Positions 12,002 to 24,300 of a stretch of DNA of 64,000 nucleotides are shown piece after piece (within the stretch, counting starts at the first letter, position 1; every line of letters starts with the position of its first letter). The stretch is from Phoronis australis (lineage: Eukaryota > Phoronida > Phoronidae), in assembly GCA_002633005.1 (NCBI GenBank), contig NMRA01000160.1, positions 524,065-588,064 of the forward strand, read 5' to 3'. The position numbers and the translations under genes were made by a program. A model generated the notes under the pieces. The model was not told the DNA's origin. It made no database searches and saw only the letters and a program-made list of their open reading frames with translations.

Positions 12002-13309
12002 CTGGTGGCTAGGCGTGTTTTGACATTTGCTATATGTCCGTGTCCTCCAAATTAAAACTCTCAATTCTTGATCTCACTGAGTAGAAATGGCTTGTAAGCT
12101 AAAAATGTAAGAAATGAGAACGATTTCTCAATGTACGTAACGTCACCTTGTGAAGAATCTAGATGATTCTGTCACACCAAATTAGTTCCACGTATTTTCA
12201 GCGAAGCGCATCAATAAAATGCGACGTGATGGAAACAGTCAAGCCTGTAAAGAACAAAAATGTACGATGTTACGTAGCACTCTGTTTTCAGTACGTGTTT
12301 CATTGCATATCGTCTTGTAGCTGCTTACGCCGATACCGCTTACAGTGCTAAAATGTCGTGGTTCATATCGCTTTTTGCACAAAGCACTTCTTGTATTTTC
12401 TCAAATATAAAACAAAAAATTCATCCCGAATCGGATGGTATCACCGGTGTATTTGCGTTTGTGAAGTTCGCCCGTCACTTTCTGATGCACCATCAGAAAT
12501 TCAGATATAATGCCTCGAAAAATTTAACGCATTATTCCTAGAATATCAATCGGGATTTTCCTGAAGTGCGAAAGAGTGTCGCTTTTAAAATGCTAAAAAC
12601 GTTTAGTTGGTTCTAGTCTAGTCCGTGTTGGTGCAATATTTTTTGTTTGTTACATCTTCCATTAACAAAAAACTATCTTTAGTACTGGTGGTGTCGGCCG
12701 AGTGTGGGGTGCCGACGCTTATTCTTCTGAGGCAGCGCGGGCTAAAGCCTATTGGTCAGATGACTGTGCAATCGTTGGCATACCACGTCGTTTATAAATG
12801 CTGTGTAGGGTTCGAAAAGTAAATAAGGACTTTTCTTTAACGCTGGTGGCTTTCCTAAGCAGTAAGCTCCCAGGTTTGAAAATATTTTTGCCGAAGATGC
12901 TCTTCTTAACTTAAACACTAGTAAAAACTATGCTCATGTCAATTCAAGCGCGCTAATGTTTTAAGACCGGTAGCTGACTGATTCAGCACCTTACTATTTT
13001 CACAGAGAACTGACAAGAATTTCCGTCATGGATCTTGGAAATAATAGCTTGAGAAGACATGGAATTGAACCCACCAGACCACTGGTCACGGTACCAAATA
13101 ACAATAATACTTGTAAGATAACTATTTCTGTCTCCAAATTGTTTGATATTATGGAACATTTGTATTCTTCAAACATGGAGTTTAGCTATCGGTTTTATGT
13201 CATAAATACGATGACGTTGCTGATTGCCGATCACTTACGGTGAAAGGCCAACGAGTTTCCTCGAGCATGTCGAGAAAGAGGTAGCCCTACAAGATACCCA
13301 AGACATTTC

Positions 13310-13502
13310 CGATATTAAAATTGCAAGACAGGAATCAAAACACAACCTGATCCTTACCCGTTTACTCCTTTTGATACACATCTCAGAGCAGCCTTCCTAG
13401 CGGAGCTCGTGAGAGACATCAACTGCAGATCGGTAAGCGCAGCAAAAGAGTATGGTCTGATTAACAGCAGCGCAATTAAGAACTATTCATTGGTAAACTA
13501 AC
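13310..13502 (+). pseudogene. possible helix-turn-helix transposase fragment
   Basis: One plus-strand frame reads DPYPFTPFDTHLRAAFLAEL and then VSAAKEYGLINSSAIKNY before a stop. The second part has the pattern of helix-turn-helix segments in transposases and Pipsqueak-type domains (alanines, AKEYG, then a polar second helix). There is no start codon and no companion domain within reach. A splice donor (GATCG|GTAAGC) interrupts it, so an exon of an unseen gene is the alternative. Weakly supported. Confidence 0.25.
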
Positions 13503-15295
13503 ATCTCCAATACTTGCGTTTGGCCAGTGGCTGTTTTTTGCCCATCACCTGCACTATAGGAAATCGTTTACTGCAAAAAATCGATCGTCAAGCCATACAC
13601 GAACGATATATGCTCTCCACACTACGGTGATCATTTATTATTGATGAATTAGTTGATAGGTAATGTTTTGTAAGATTGTCACTTAATTAAATCCACATGC
13701 CTTACAGATGTTTGCCGAGCTTTTGGGAATTGACATCGTTTTTCTATTCAATTAGTCTATTAGGCAATGACGATTTCACATCAAAGTACACTAATTAAAT
13801 TTCCACTGCACGTTCCTATCACACATTCTTCTACGTGGTACATCAACCGTTACTCAATTTCCGTATTTTAAAATGGTATAATCGGCGACAAAGCTGAGTA
13901 TTTGAGATCAAGAAGGATTCTAACCCACGTCCTCAGCGGTCGCAGTCCGACTTTTTACTAGTACAACTAAAAGCAAAAAAATGCGGCAAGTAACGGTAAC
14001 CGAGTGTTTTAAGAGTATTTACCTGTTAAAATCACCGGTCTCAATTTTACCTAATTCTGCCAGATGGCTGGACGCCAACGCTGGGAATCGGCGATTTTTA
14101 ATAAAATCTCAAAAATAGATAAGATTTGCTGTTTATACAGCAGTGATCAAATTAGCTGACGACTTCGATAAGTCTGTCCTACTCAAAAATAATCTTCAAA
14201 TGCGTTTTTCGGTCCTATATTCGATCGTGTTCCTCAAAATGTCCTTTGCCGAGAAAATTGTACACTGTACGCAGCCCAAAGATAGCCGGAATACGCCGCT
14301 AACCATGAATAATATTTGTATATTAATAATATTCTGTTTTCTCACGGTGTAATACTTAGACGGGCTGTAGTCACTTTTATAGTAGTTCACAACCAGTGTT
14401 ATGTAATGATATCGGTAGCCAGTTATCTAGAGACGGTTGCTCGGTACAATCTTTAGACTACGCAGGAACGTTACGGCTCCTCGGTCGCGTAAATATTTCC
14501 TCCACTAAAAATATTCAACACTTCAAGTAAAGGCTTTTTGACTGCGTGCCAGAAACATTTATGGAACTCCAATTTATTTCATAGAGACGTTAATGTTTTT
14601 AAAAATTTTTAGAACATAAAACATTCACCCTCGGTTAAAAAGTCATCTAGTTGCTCATCACGGGGACATTTCCTTCGCGATAGGTATAAGAGTTGGAGTT
14701 TCCATTTGACACATTGTGGATACAATGGAGTAATAAGTACTAATTTCTGATTTATTTCAGCATGGTCTGTTATCAATCGCCCATTTTTTCTCAAGTTCTC
14801 TTCTATAATGAAGCAAAAATTATCTACTTTCCCCGTTCTCAATTAACTGGACCTCGCTTCTCATCATATGCCCACGAACTCTGATCAGTTTTTATCCTTT
14901 AGTCTAAACATCCTCACAAACTCTACCTTCATCCAATTCTGTTCTGTTAGTAAGTTCTTGGTAAGTTCAGTCAACTTTTCTTCACCATCATTCTCTGATT
15001 TCTATTTTTCATACTCGAGTATATTCCCTCAAGTTCATTTTTAAAACTACTTACAAATTTGTATTGTTGTTATTTAAAATATTTACACTCTTTAATACAG
15101 GCATTTATAATTAGTTTTAAGTTTGTTGCATATTTTTTGCCTTCAAAATATTGACGCGTGATCGTCATTCGCAAGCGAACTTTCTTCTCAAGCGTTCTTG
15201 ATTTCCCTCATGACGCATTGATTAAGATCATCTTTTCTGGTTTTTCGCTTAAGACAATGGACAGGCTCCACTGTTCTCACAGTGCACTCCATAAG

Positions 15296-16299
15296 CATAG
15301 GCAGATTTAGGGGGGGGCCTTGGCTGCCGCAAAAATATAAAACAGCAAGATCGTAAGGAAATGTTGAGTTTATTAATTAACCCCGGTAATTAAAATTATA
15401 CGGATGAAACAAGATTTAAATGTGTTCAGTTTTAGTGTTTGGGGGGATCCAATTTCAAGAGTCAAATTCTGAACACGGCGCATTCGTAACGGAACTATGG
15501 CTAAGTATAGGCCCTCCCGCGATATCCCAGGCGACCGGCAAAAGCGCTGCGCACTACGACTCCGTTTCCGTCGTCTGCTCCACTGTGCAATGAAGAACAT
15601 TTACTTCATTTTTTAAAGAATTTTAAAAAATGGAACCTGAGTGAGTGACGATGAAAAAACAGAAGCTGCTGGTAAGATGTGAATTTTAATCAAAGCCTTA
15701 GTGAATCACTCAGAAACTCATAATTCTCTCTTTGTCAAACCTCAACTTACGACGATTTCTAAAGCAATCCCGTCATTATTGCCAACACGAAAAACGGATT
15801 TGGTCTTTTGGGGATTTGAAGACTATTTTAAATACAACAAATTGGTTAAGAACCGATTGCATAAAATATAAAATGTATAATAGGCATTACAAAAAGAAGT
15901 AGGTTTCGCGCGCAAACGCTGTGGACCATAAACAAGTAGGTATCTTAGTATATGATGAGTAGTTAAATAGTGGTGTAGTGGTAAAGCACGCACGTTCTAT
16001 CCGCCATGTCGTGAGTTCGAGTCTGCGATATGTGCAGTTTTTCCTGTTTGACACGTTCTCAGTTTTTTGTTTTTTCTTTGCCTTTTTTTCTTGGATAATA
16101 CTTCAGGAATCAAGGAAAATGTTTGATTGTTAGAGAGGAAAAACAGAAAAATTTCCTGGGCGAGAGGGGGCAAACCACCCCTCCCGACCTCCCCCCATTC
16201 GGTGCTATGCGCATCTACAATCGTGGTTTGTGCAAATGCTTACAGCCGGACAAAATGTTGGCCCCCCCTCCTTGTGATATCCTAGATCCGTCACTGATT
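15296..16299. mobile_element. possible non-autonomous element of about 1 kb
   Basis: The left side reads ggcagatttaggggggggcc and the right side ggccccccctcc followed by ctagatccgtcactg, resembling the G-rich inverted ends of the 10,571 element. The interior contains a tRNA-like segment and no transposase. The pairing of the two ends is uncertain; they may belong to two separate decayed elements. Confidence 0.35.
15968..16034 (+). repeat. tRNA-derived SINE head
   Basis: The A-box-like segment tagtggtaaagcacg and the B-box-like segment gagttcgagtc are spaced as in a tRNA gene (RNA polymerase III internal promoter). The terminal stem does not pair, so this is not a working tRNA but fits the 5' part of a tRNA-derived SINE or a tRNA pseudogene. 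Confidence 0.5.
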
Positions 16300-18330
16300 A
16301 GGTCTAGTTTTGAAGCAGCACTTCACCCTTTTTTAGCAGTCAATGTTGAATTCTTAACTGAAGTGTTTTGGGTTTTGAAAATATTATCACCTGGCCCTCG
16401 TCAGTCAGATCTTGGAACTATTGCCGACTCGTTATAATAAAGGCCAGATGCGGGATAAGCCTATGAACGGTCACGAACGCACAGCTGCCATAAGTTCACA
16501 GCAGTACTGACGCAACGATTTCCAGCTAGCGTGCCTTCTACCCTCAATGACTACTACCTTCCTGTGTAGGCCTACGTGCAGTGAATGGGCTCCGTTCCGT
16601 AGAATCGAAACATGATTATCCACTTGCAGCAAGAAAGTTTCGCTATGAAACTAAAATAAGCTGGGAATTCTGTCTCATAATTTGTCCCATGACTCAAAAT
16701 TCTGTAGAATTCAACTGAAAGCGCTAATGATTTCTCAATTACTATACTCGTTGACACTCGGCGCCTTACGCTCGCGTGATTTTGCTTGATCCTAGTTCGT
16801 GAACCTCGCTGGTTCCCTGCGTGTCCGGGGGTAGAGGACGCGCAGCCGGGTATCAGAGACCGTAGAGGGACAAACCACGGAGCGAAATTCCATTGGACGG
16901 CCACTGACTGTTGTTTCATGGTCTGTAGAGATGTCTAGCGGGCGTGCGTGCAGGCAAACCAATATGGCAAGATACGACGGCTCCAGTCGGTAAAAACGCA
17001 ATGGTGCTTTTTGCGATGCCTGCGGCTACAGCAAAAGCCGGAATTGAAAATTCATGACTGATTGCTTCCCCACTGATCACGATAGATGATGTTCATGATT
17101 GAAATAAAGAATGTTGATGTCTTTGCAGGTATTCCGCAGCACATGTTTTATAACTGATTGGTATCAGTTGAGCTTGGCAGTCATTGGTTAGCGTTAAGGA
17201 AAAAAAATCGCTGACTGGGAACGGTTTTTAGCCTTGTCAACATCTTTGCGAACCAAGTTTTCTGCCTAATGCAAATATTTCGTTTCTGCAGTAATGTCAG
17301 CCGCGTGGCCGATTCAACCGGTATGTTATTCATACTGTGTGCATCAATACAGGGCAGCAACGCAAACAAAGTCAGCAACAGTAGAAAAATGCACGCCGAA
17401 AAGGCACACTTATTTCAATGTTGCGATGTCCATGGTCTGTAGGCGGTGCACCACACTGGGGGCTATAGCACCCTTTTTTCAGTGCTGCGCCGCCCACGTC
17501 GATAGGGTTAAACAGGACTCTAGTGTCTGCATAAGGATAGGCAGCGTTCACATGTTACGTCATCCAAAATTTGCCTCTTTTACACCCGTTCTTTCCCTGT
17601 TCACAAAATTACCCCTTTGATCAACGTCGAATTACGTCATCACAGCCACCCCCCTTGTTTAGGCAGTCACGTAGTGGGTCTGTAGTTTTCGTACATCGTG
17701 TTTACTAAGGCAAGCCTAGTGAAATGTGATCAAATTTTGGAAATGGCACGGGTCCCCGTTTTGGAACTAGAAATTTCCCTGGGCGAACCAGGTTCCCGAC
17801 GATATGTACTGTGATGCAGATATTCTAATAAACTAGGAGTCCAATCCCCTAACCCTTCGTCGGCTTTTCGAAACCCCGTCTTCCCCTCGAGCGACGACGT
17901 AATAGGTGAACACTGAATTACATACGTCACACATGAGAGAAAAGCGGCATATTTATATTTTGAATCTCCAGAAACACTACTAGGCCTATCTGAAAGGAGA
18001 TCTGTGTAACAGTGCCTTGAGTAACGAGGACCGAAAAAAAAAAACGCGTACCACTTTGCCCATAGGGTCACAACCATCTCCAATACAAAATCTTCAGTAT
18101 ATGTGTGCAACACGAAACTGAAAACCCCCATCAAGTCCAGCACATACTCTCAAGTTGACATCCCACAGCTTTCCACAGATGAAAGAAACTTGCGAACACC
18201 CAAGTCTCCCGGAGACATTTGGGATTGCATTGGAAGCAAAGCACGTGACCACACTAGCTTTACTCGCCAGTGTCCTGCATCGAGGGGAGGCAAATTAAGT
18301 GAAAAGAAAGGTTGAGGTGTACAGTAAAGG

Positions 18331-18336
18331 TTTATT
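18331..18336 (-). terminator. poly(A) signal for the tropomyosin gene
   Basis: AATAAA on the minus strand, about 1.07 kb past the stop in the last tropomyosin exon (9C). It is the first clear canonical signal downstream of all three alternative final exons and probably marks the 3' end of the gene. Confidence 0.5.
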
Positions 18337-21300
18337 TGGTTAAAACAAACACAGGCATCATATTCAATGTATCAAGCTCAAAGATAATGAAGAAAATTTG
18401 CAAGTTCGCCGCTGATCTTCTACCAGACAGAACTTATGGAAGGAGGCAAAGGCCATCTCTGATGAATTAAATACATAAAACCATCTACAATTAAACACGC
18501 ATACGCTACATTCTGTCCGGCCATCACCATTATAAAATGTAACGCCAAAACATTGCATACACCACCACGTGGAAACTATGTTGTCCATACAAAAGCTTAC
18601 TATAAGAACATATACAAAGACATGTTGTTAATGTACATTTCTTTCACAATACAAGTTATATAAGTTCTGTGCTCATTCCGAGCAGCAGTTGACTATTTGT
18701 TCTGCTAACTTCTAGAATCATGACCCAACTAGTTCCAGCCACTACATTTCCGGTGAAGTGTACTACAAAGGTCACTTATGATCGACATGTTTGCCTGTAT
18801 AAGTGTGTGTGTGTGTGCACGCAAAGGCCTTCATTGAAGGAAGTCTTATCCTACTCAGTTCTACCGGCAATTCAAATTGAAATGATCCTGTTGATCCTTA
18901 CATTTACACAATACGACTTTCAACGTGACCCCCTGTGCCATCGCTGAACGGTGTTGCAGTGCTGAGTAAGCGGTGTTGAAATGCCCAAAAAGAACCCATC
19001 ACCAAGTCCCAGGAAGCAGGCAGCCAGAGGGGAGCTGGGGGTCAGTGATGAGTTCCTCACAAACCATAGCACTGCAGCAGCGTTCACCCAGACGGCTGAC
19101 GGGCTCCAAGTGAACGTGACGAATGATGAAGGCTACACTTTCGAAATGCTTCAGTTGAGTCCAAGTAAAGCAGTCCCACTGTTCTGCTAGTATTCAAGTT
19201 CACTTGTTCGATTGGTAGGAGTCTTGTAAAATTTTAACAACGCCGTTTTGACATAAGTAGATAACCACGGTATGAAGGAGTCCACCGAAACCTTGGCGAG
19301 AGATAAACTGTGGTCGCAGTGTATTACAAAGCTGATGAGAGAAAGCTACTTTCTAAGGCTAGCCAGAAATTATGTAAGCGCATTGTACAATTCACAGTCG
19401 TTCTTCCTACATTGCCACCAGATCTGACAACGTTTGGTCCAACTCTGTACTAACGTCCTTGTACCTCTCCTGTTCAACACTCAGCTCACCTACAATGGGA
19501 CAAGAGTTGCAAATGAACCAGTACACCAGGCACAGTGAAGCATCGAGACAAAGCCATAAGGACACTAGGGGAAAAAACATTTACTAACATGTTAGTAATC
19601 CAGTACATGCTTGAAATGATTTGCTTTAGTTTATCAACTGTTTGTTGTGTAGTGAACAATAATCGCACACTTCATCAAAGACATTGGAACTGGTCTGAGG
19701 GTGGGTGAGTAAAAACTTCCTCGTACACAATAAAAAAACAACGCATCAATGCAGGTTAAACTATTAGTACAACTCAAATGCTAATAAAGTAAGCCAGTGC
19801 AGTGCTAGATTTACACGAGGAGAGACACACGAAACCAAAATCAACAACAGCCAAACGTGACGGGTAGCAGGAGGGACATTCTTCCTCCCTCACGCACCGC
19901 GTTCTTGTGAACAGTGGTCTTCCTCTCTTCAAACCTGCAGTTCTGTTCTCATTCACTGCAATTCTGTTCTTACGAACACATGTCTGTCATTATCATAATG
20001 CCAAACATATTCCCAGTTTCATTACACGGGACCATTGGATACATCGTACCAAGCACGTTCTACCTAATGTCAAGCACATGCCTCGGTCAACCAAAAATAG
20101 GGGTTCATAAGAAAGTGAATGTGTGCGCAAGAACTAAATTGACATACGTAACAAAAACTTACAGCTTGTGAGAACAGAACTGCACTCGAAAGACGTTGCT
20201 CACGAGAATGATTGCGATTCATAAGGGCGGAAGATTGTCTATCCTGGGTAGGCAACTAAACAAGGAAATATTGTAGAAAAGATCTCGTAACTTACAGCCG
20301 CACAATAAACTCATCACATATCACCCAGTTCCCTACACATGTCTTCGAATTGCTCCTGATATTTTGCCCCCTTGGCTTTTTCATCTTGTTTCTCCGCTGC
20401 AAAAGCCAGGTAATCTAACAACATGCGATCACGAGAAAACAGACAGGTGGCAGAGATCACCTTGTGACAACAGGTAGTACTGGACCACAGCAGCAGTCAA
20501 GGTCACTAGACAAACAGTCTAAAACCATTGACAGTCGGTCAAGTATGTAACCCTTGTCCAGTCATGACGGGGGGCATTCAATCAACCGAACCTCGCCTTC
20601 TGATAATTGTGTGTGTCTAGCGAATACCGATAGAGGAGCTATTGTGCCGAAAATGTAGAACGATGTCTAGCAAGGGAGACTACTGCAATCAAGGAAGCGC
20701 GCGTGTGTATGCATGTGTGTATGTGTTCAAGCGTGTGTGGTTTTGTGCGAGCATATTTTTCTCAATTTTGCAGTTGTTAGTGAGACACACTGTGAGTGTT
20801 CAGAGTGGGACTTCGAAAGCATAGTTAACTAGTCGAACAGTCAACTACCACATTTACTACTACTACTACTTCTACTACAGTGGACCTTCACCCCAGATGG
20901 TTGGAGGAGAGCGCAGGCCGTTGCCTGGCAATTGCATTACAGCAAGGGCTGGTGTTCCAACTGGCAAATGCTCGGCATTCGTAAAGAATATAGACAGTGA
21001 TGACAAAGCAACCCAGAGGAGAGTCAACAACCGAACGTCATCCACACAAATCACGTGTTTGTGTGTATGCACAACATGGGAACCTCCAACACAGGCACCA
21101 AACAGCTCGGTCATTTTCGCTCTATCTTGATACTACACTAAACAGAATGCTCGCAACCAAAGAACCTCTTGCATTCAACAGAGAAGCCAAATTCCGTTGT
21201 CTACAGTACAGTAGAGTCTTAACCACTTTCTACAATTGTCGAAACTTCCCACATCAAAGTTTTACAACGATGACAAGACAGATGGAAATGAATCTCAGAT

Positions 21301-24300
21301 TCACTTCGTTACCGACAACACAAGAGAGGTTGAAAAGGAACACATCACATAGCGGGGAATACGAAAAGCAATTATAAAGAAAAATGTTACCCAGCAACAG
21401 AGTGACACTGGAAAGGGAGGAATGTTCAACCATAGATTATGCCGATAAAAATTCTAAACTTCGAAAAATCACTTTCACCTTCCGATTTTTCCACGAGTTT
21501 CTACTTAGTCCGCAAGCAGTGCACTTTAGCTTCGCACAAATGGGTAATTGAATTTTACATCAACGTGACGAGAATAGGTGCATGAGGAACACCTGACTCA
21601 CGAAACAAAGTTAAGTGGCGTCACATACATTTGAGGAAAGGTCGAGGACACAAGCCTCGATTTTGGAAGGCGACAGCAAAGCTGCCACTTCATTGCGGTC
21701 TATGGTTAAACTGAGAGAAAAGTCAAGTGTTTTGTACTGTTGTGAGCTTTTACACTCTCTAATCCAGTGTGTGTGGTTATGTAGCGGGCCTCTTACTAAG
21801 CTAGACGTCGTTGAGTTCACCGAGGGCCATATCCATTTCTGCCTTGACTTGAAGAGCATACTCTTTCTCTTTCACCACTTCGTCTGAAATCATGCCACCA
21901 CGCTCAAGGTAGATGCATGCCTCCTGTCACAACTGTGGACAGACTCTGGCCAGATGGCTATGTGACCACCAGTGCTACTGCAACGCTGTTGCCAACGGTG
22001 AAAGATGACCAATGTTCCAATACATAACGCCAAAGGGTTTATATTCACAGGCTTAGACTAATAGAATAGACAATCCTGCTCAATGTGTAGGTAAATGAAA
22101 AACTACAAACTGCCTCAGTATGAAGAGATCTCTTAGCATAGCTCATTGGTCATTTTACTTGAATACAACTGGTTCTCTGTTTAAGATTATGTCAAACCCT
22201 AGAAAAATAACCAAATCTGGCTAACTTAAGAAAACCATATCTCAGAAATAGCCAATCAGATTCATTTGGAACATTCAGATATTATGCTTTATGCACTGTA
22301 GTTCTAAAAATGTCTGTATGGCCGCATAAACATCCAATCAGATGGCTGTATTTTCAGAACACATCCAATCACATGATTGTCTTTTAGACAGAAATTTAAA
22401 AAAATGTCTTTCTGTACATTTAAACATCAAGGTAACTAAAGAAAGAGACAGCTGAGGTCAGAGTACAAATTCTTACAGAGATGAGCTTGACTTAACATTC
22501 ACCACCTTAACACAAAGGTCACCGGGTCGCTAGCACAGTTGGCACGTCAGCGTGATTCAGTCAAAACTGATGGTCACTCACCTGGCTGGAGTCTGGCCAA
22601 TTGGCACATCCAGTAATGGATGAACCAAACAAACTCACTAATTAACTTCACAATGCAACTGAACCAATATTATAAGAAATTAAACATATCTGCTGTTATT
22701 CTTAAGTAAACATGCCATGAACCTTGGTTCTCAGGATCACACAGGCACAACGCCATCTAATGTCCGTTTTAGGTGAAAGGCAAAAATCAACTACCAAATG
22801 TCTACAATAAGGAATGCCATGCCGTTAAATCACTGAACTCTTAATGGTGAAGGGACCATATGCACAAGAAGCAAATGGTGAACTGGTTCGAGTCAAAACT
22901 TGTTGCTGCATGCGGACTATGGTTATGCCAGCTATCGACTTTAGAGTGGATTTCAAAAACAGCAGTCTTTATTCGGCAAACTGGTAACAGGCATTGTACA
23001 ACTTTCCTAGTTAAAGCCACATACGAGCAGTAATTGGGTCACGAGTTCAAGTCAGAAAGAGCTAAGTACATATGCTGATCTTTCAGTGGAAAAAGAAACA
23101 TAATTTGTGACACAACATCAAGTGAAAAATTATACTTTCTCCTACAATACTTCGCTGAAACCAGCATGAGTGAGGAAAGAAACCAAAATCATTGGTGTCA
23201 AAAGGCCAACAGTTGTGAACTACAAAGCTCGTGGCCATGAAAAAATTCCACTTGACTAAACATGTATTCTTATGAAACTAGGAATGCCGACTCAACACAC
23301 TTGTAAACTATAAAGGTTTTTTATGTACATGGTCTCAAGGCACAGTATGTGACTTTAACAGAATGAGGCATTCACTCAGGACAATATTTACAATGAGCAA
23401 CTTTAAAGTCGACATGAACTGCCAAACATCAACTGTCATTATAAAGGTGCCTCGAGAGAACGTAACCCCATTTGACCAGCATGCAACAGTACCTTCAAGC
23501 CTGTCCACCTCCTTCTGCAGTTTCTGTGACTGTCTCTCGCCTTCTTGAGCGCGAGACTCAGCCTGAAACAAACGGTGAAACAAGGTTAGACAATCATACA
23601 ATAAGACTTGAGTTCACAGTCGTACACCCACATTAAGCTCAAACATTCTCAACAAGCAATTCAATTGCTCGAGAACACCAAACTGTACTCCAGATTCCAC
23701 TAAAAAACAGACTAATACCATCACATCGAATCTGAAAGTTTTCCTTAAGTATGCTCCTACGAGATTGGTCAATTTTCGAGTCGAGCCTCAAATACCGTGT
23801 GAGCCCAAGTCTTCATAAGAATCAACTCATAACAGGGTCAGCTGACAAGTGCTCAAGAAATGAACAGAGCGCATAGAGACCAGTCTCTTTATAAGACAAC
23901 AATACCAAATCAACATTCATAACCAGCTCCTGGACTCCAGGATATGAACCTGTCAGAAACATTTCACAAGAACGACAACAAACTAAAATAAAAGTGCATG
24001 TGAAATCACACAACAGTACGATAAACCCTGTTGTAATGACAAGCTCAAAGGTGGCACTAATGGAACAATTCTACTTTTAAAATAAATGCATGTGTCCAGT
24101 TAGTCGTGCGAGACCTTATCCACAACGAGCCCAAGCAGTGTCACAGCTTTTTCTCAATTAGCACAGCTTAATGAACGCAGACAAAATGACCTGCAACGAC
24201 TGGATGCAAGTTGAATTCAGGTTATAGTCACTTACAGGGGTTCGGCATTTTGAGAACCTCTACAGAACAAAGAGTGTCAAACTTCTTCTCAAAATCCAGG

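Larger units (their letters stand above)
12065..18309. other. intergenic between the small gene and the tropomyosin 3' end
   Basis: No firm gene in over 6 kb. It holds a 9-bp perfect hairpin (tttctgatg/catcagaaa, 12,479-12,499), a possible transposase-like coding fragment at about 13,310-13,502, a tRNA-derived SINE head at 15,968-16,034 and transposon-like ends at 15,296 and 16,299. Everything else reads as AT-rich spacer. Confidence 0.5.

Noticed and set aside
22520-22590. tRNA-like A box (gctagcacagttggcacg)
   Set aside because: No matching B box at the proper distance and no stem pairing; at best a SINE remnant.
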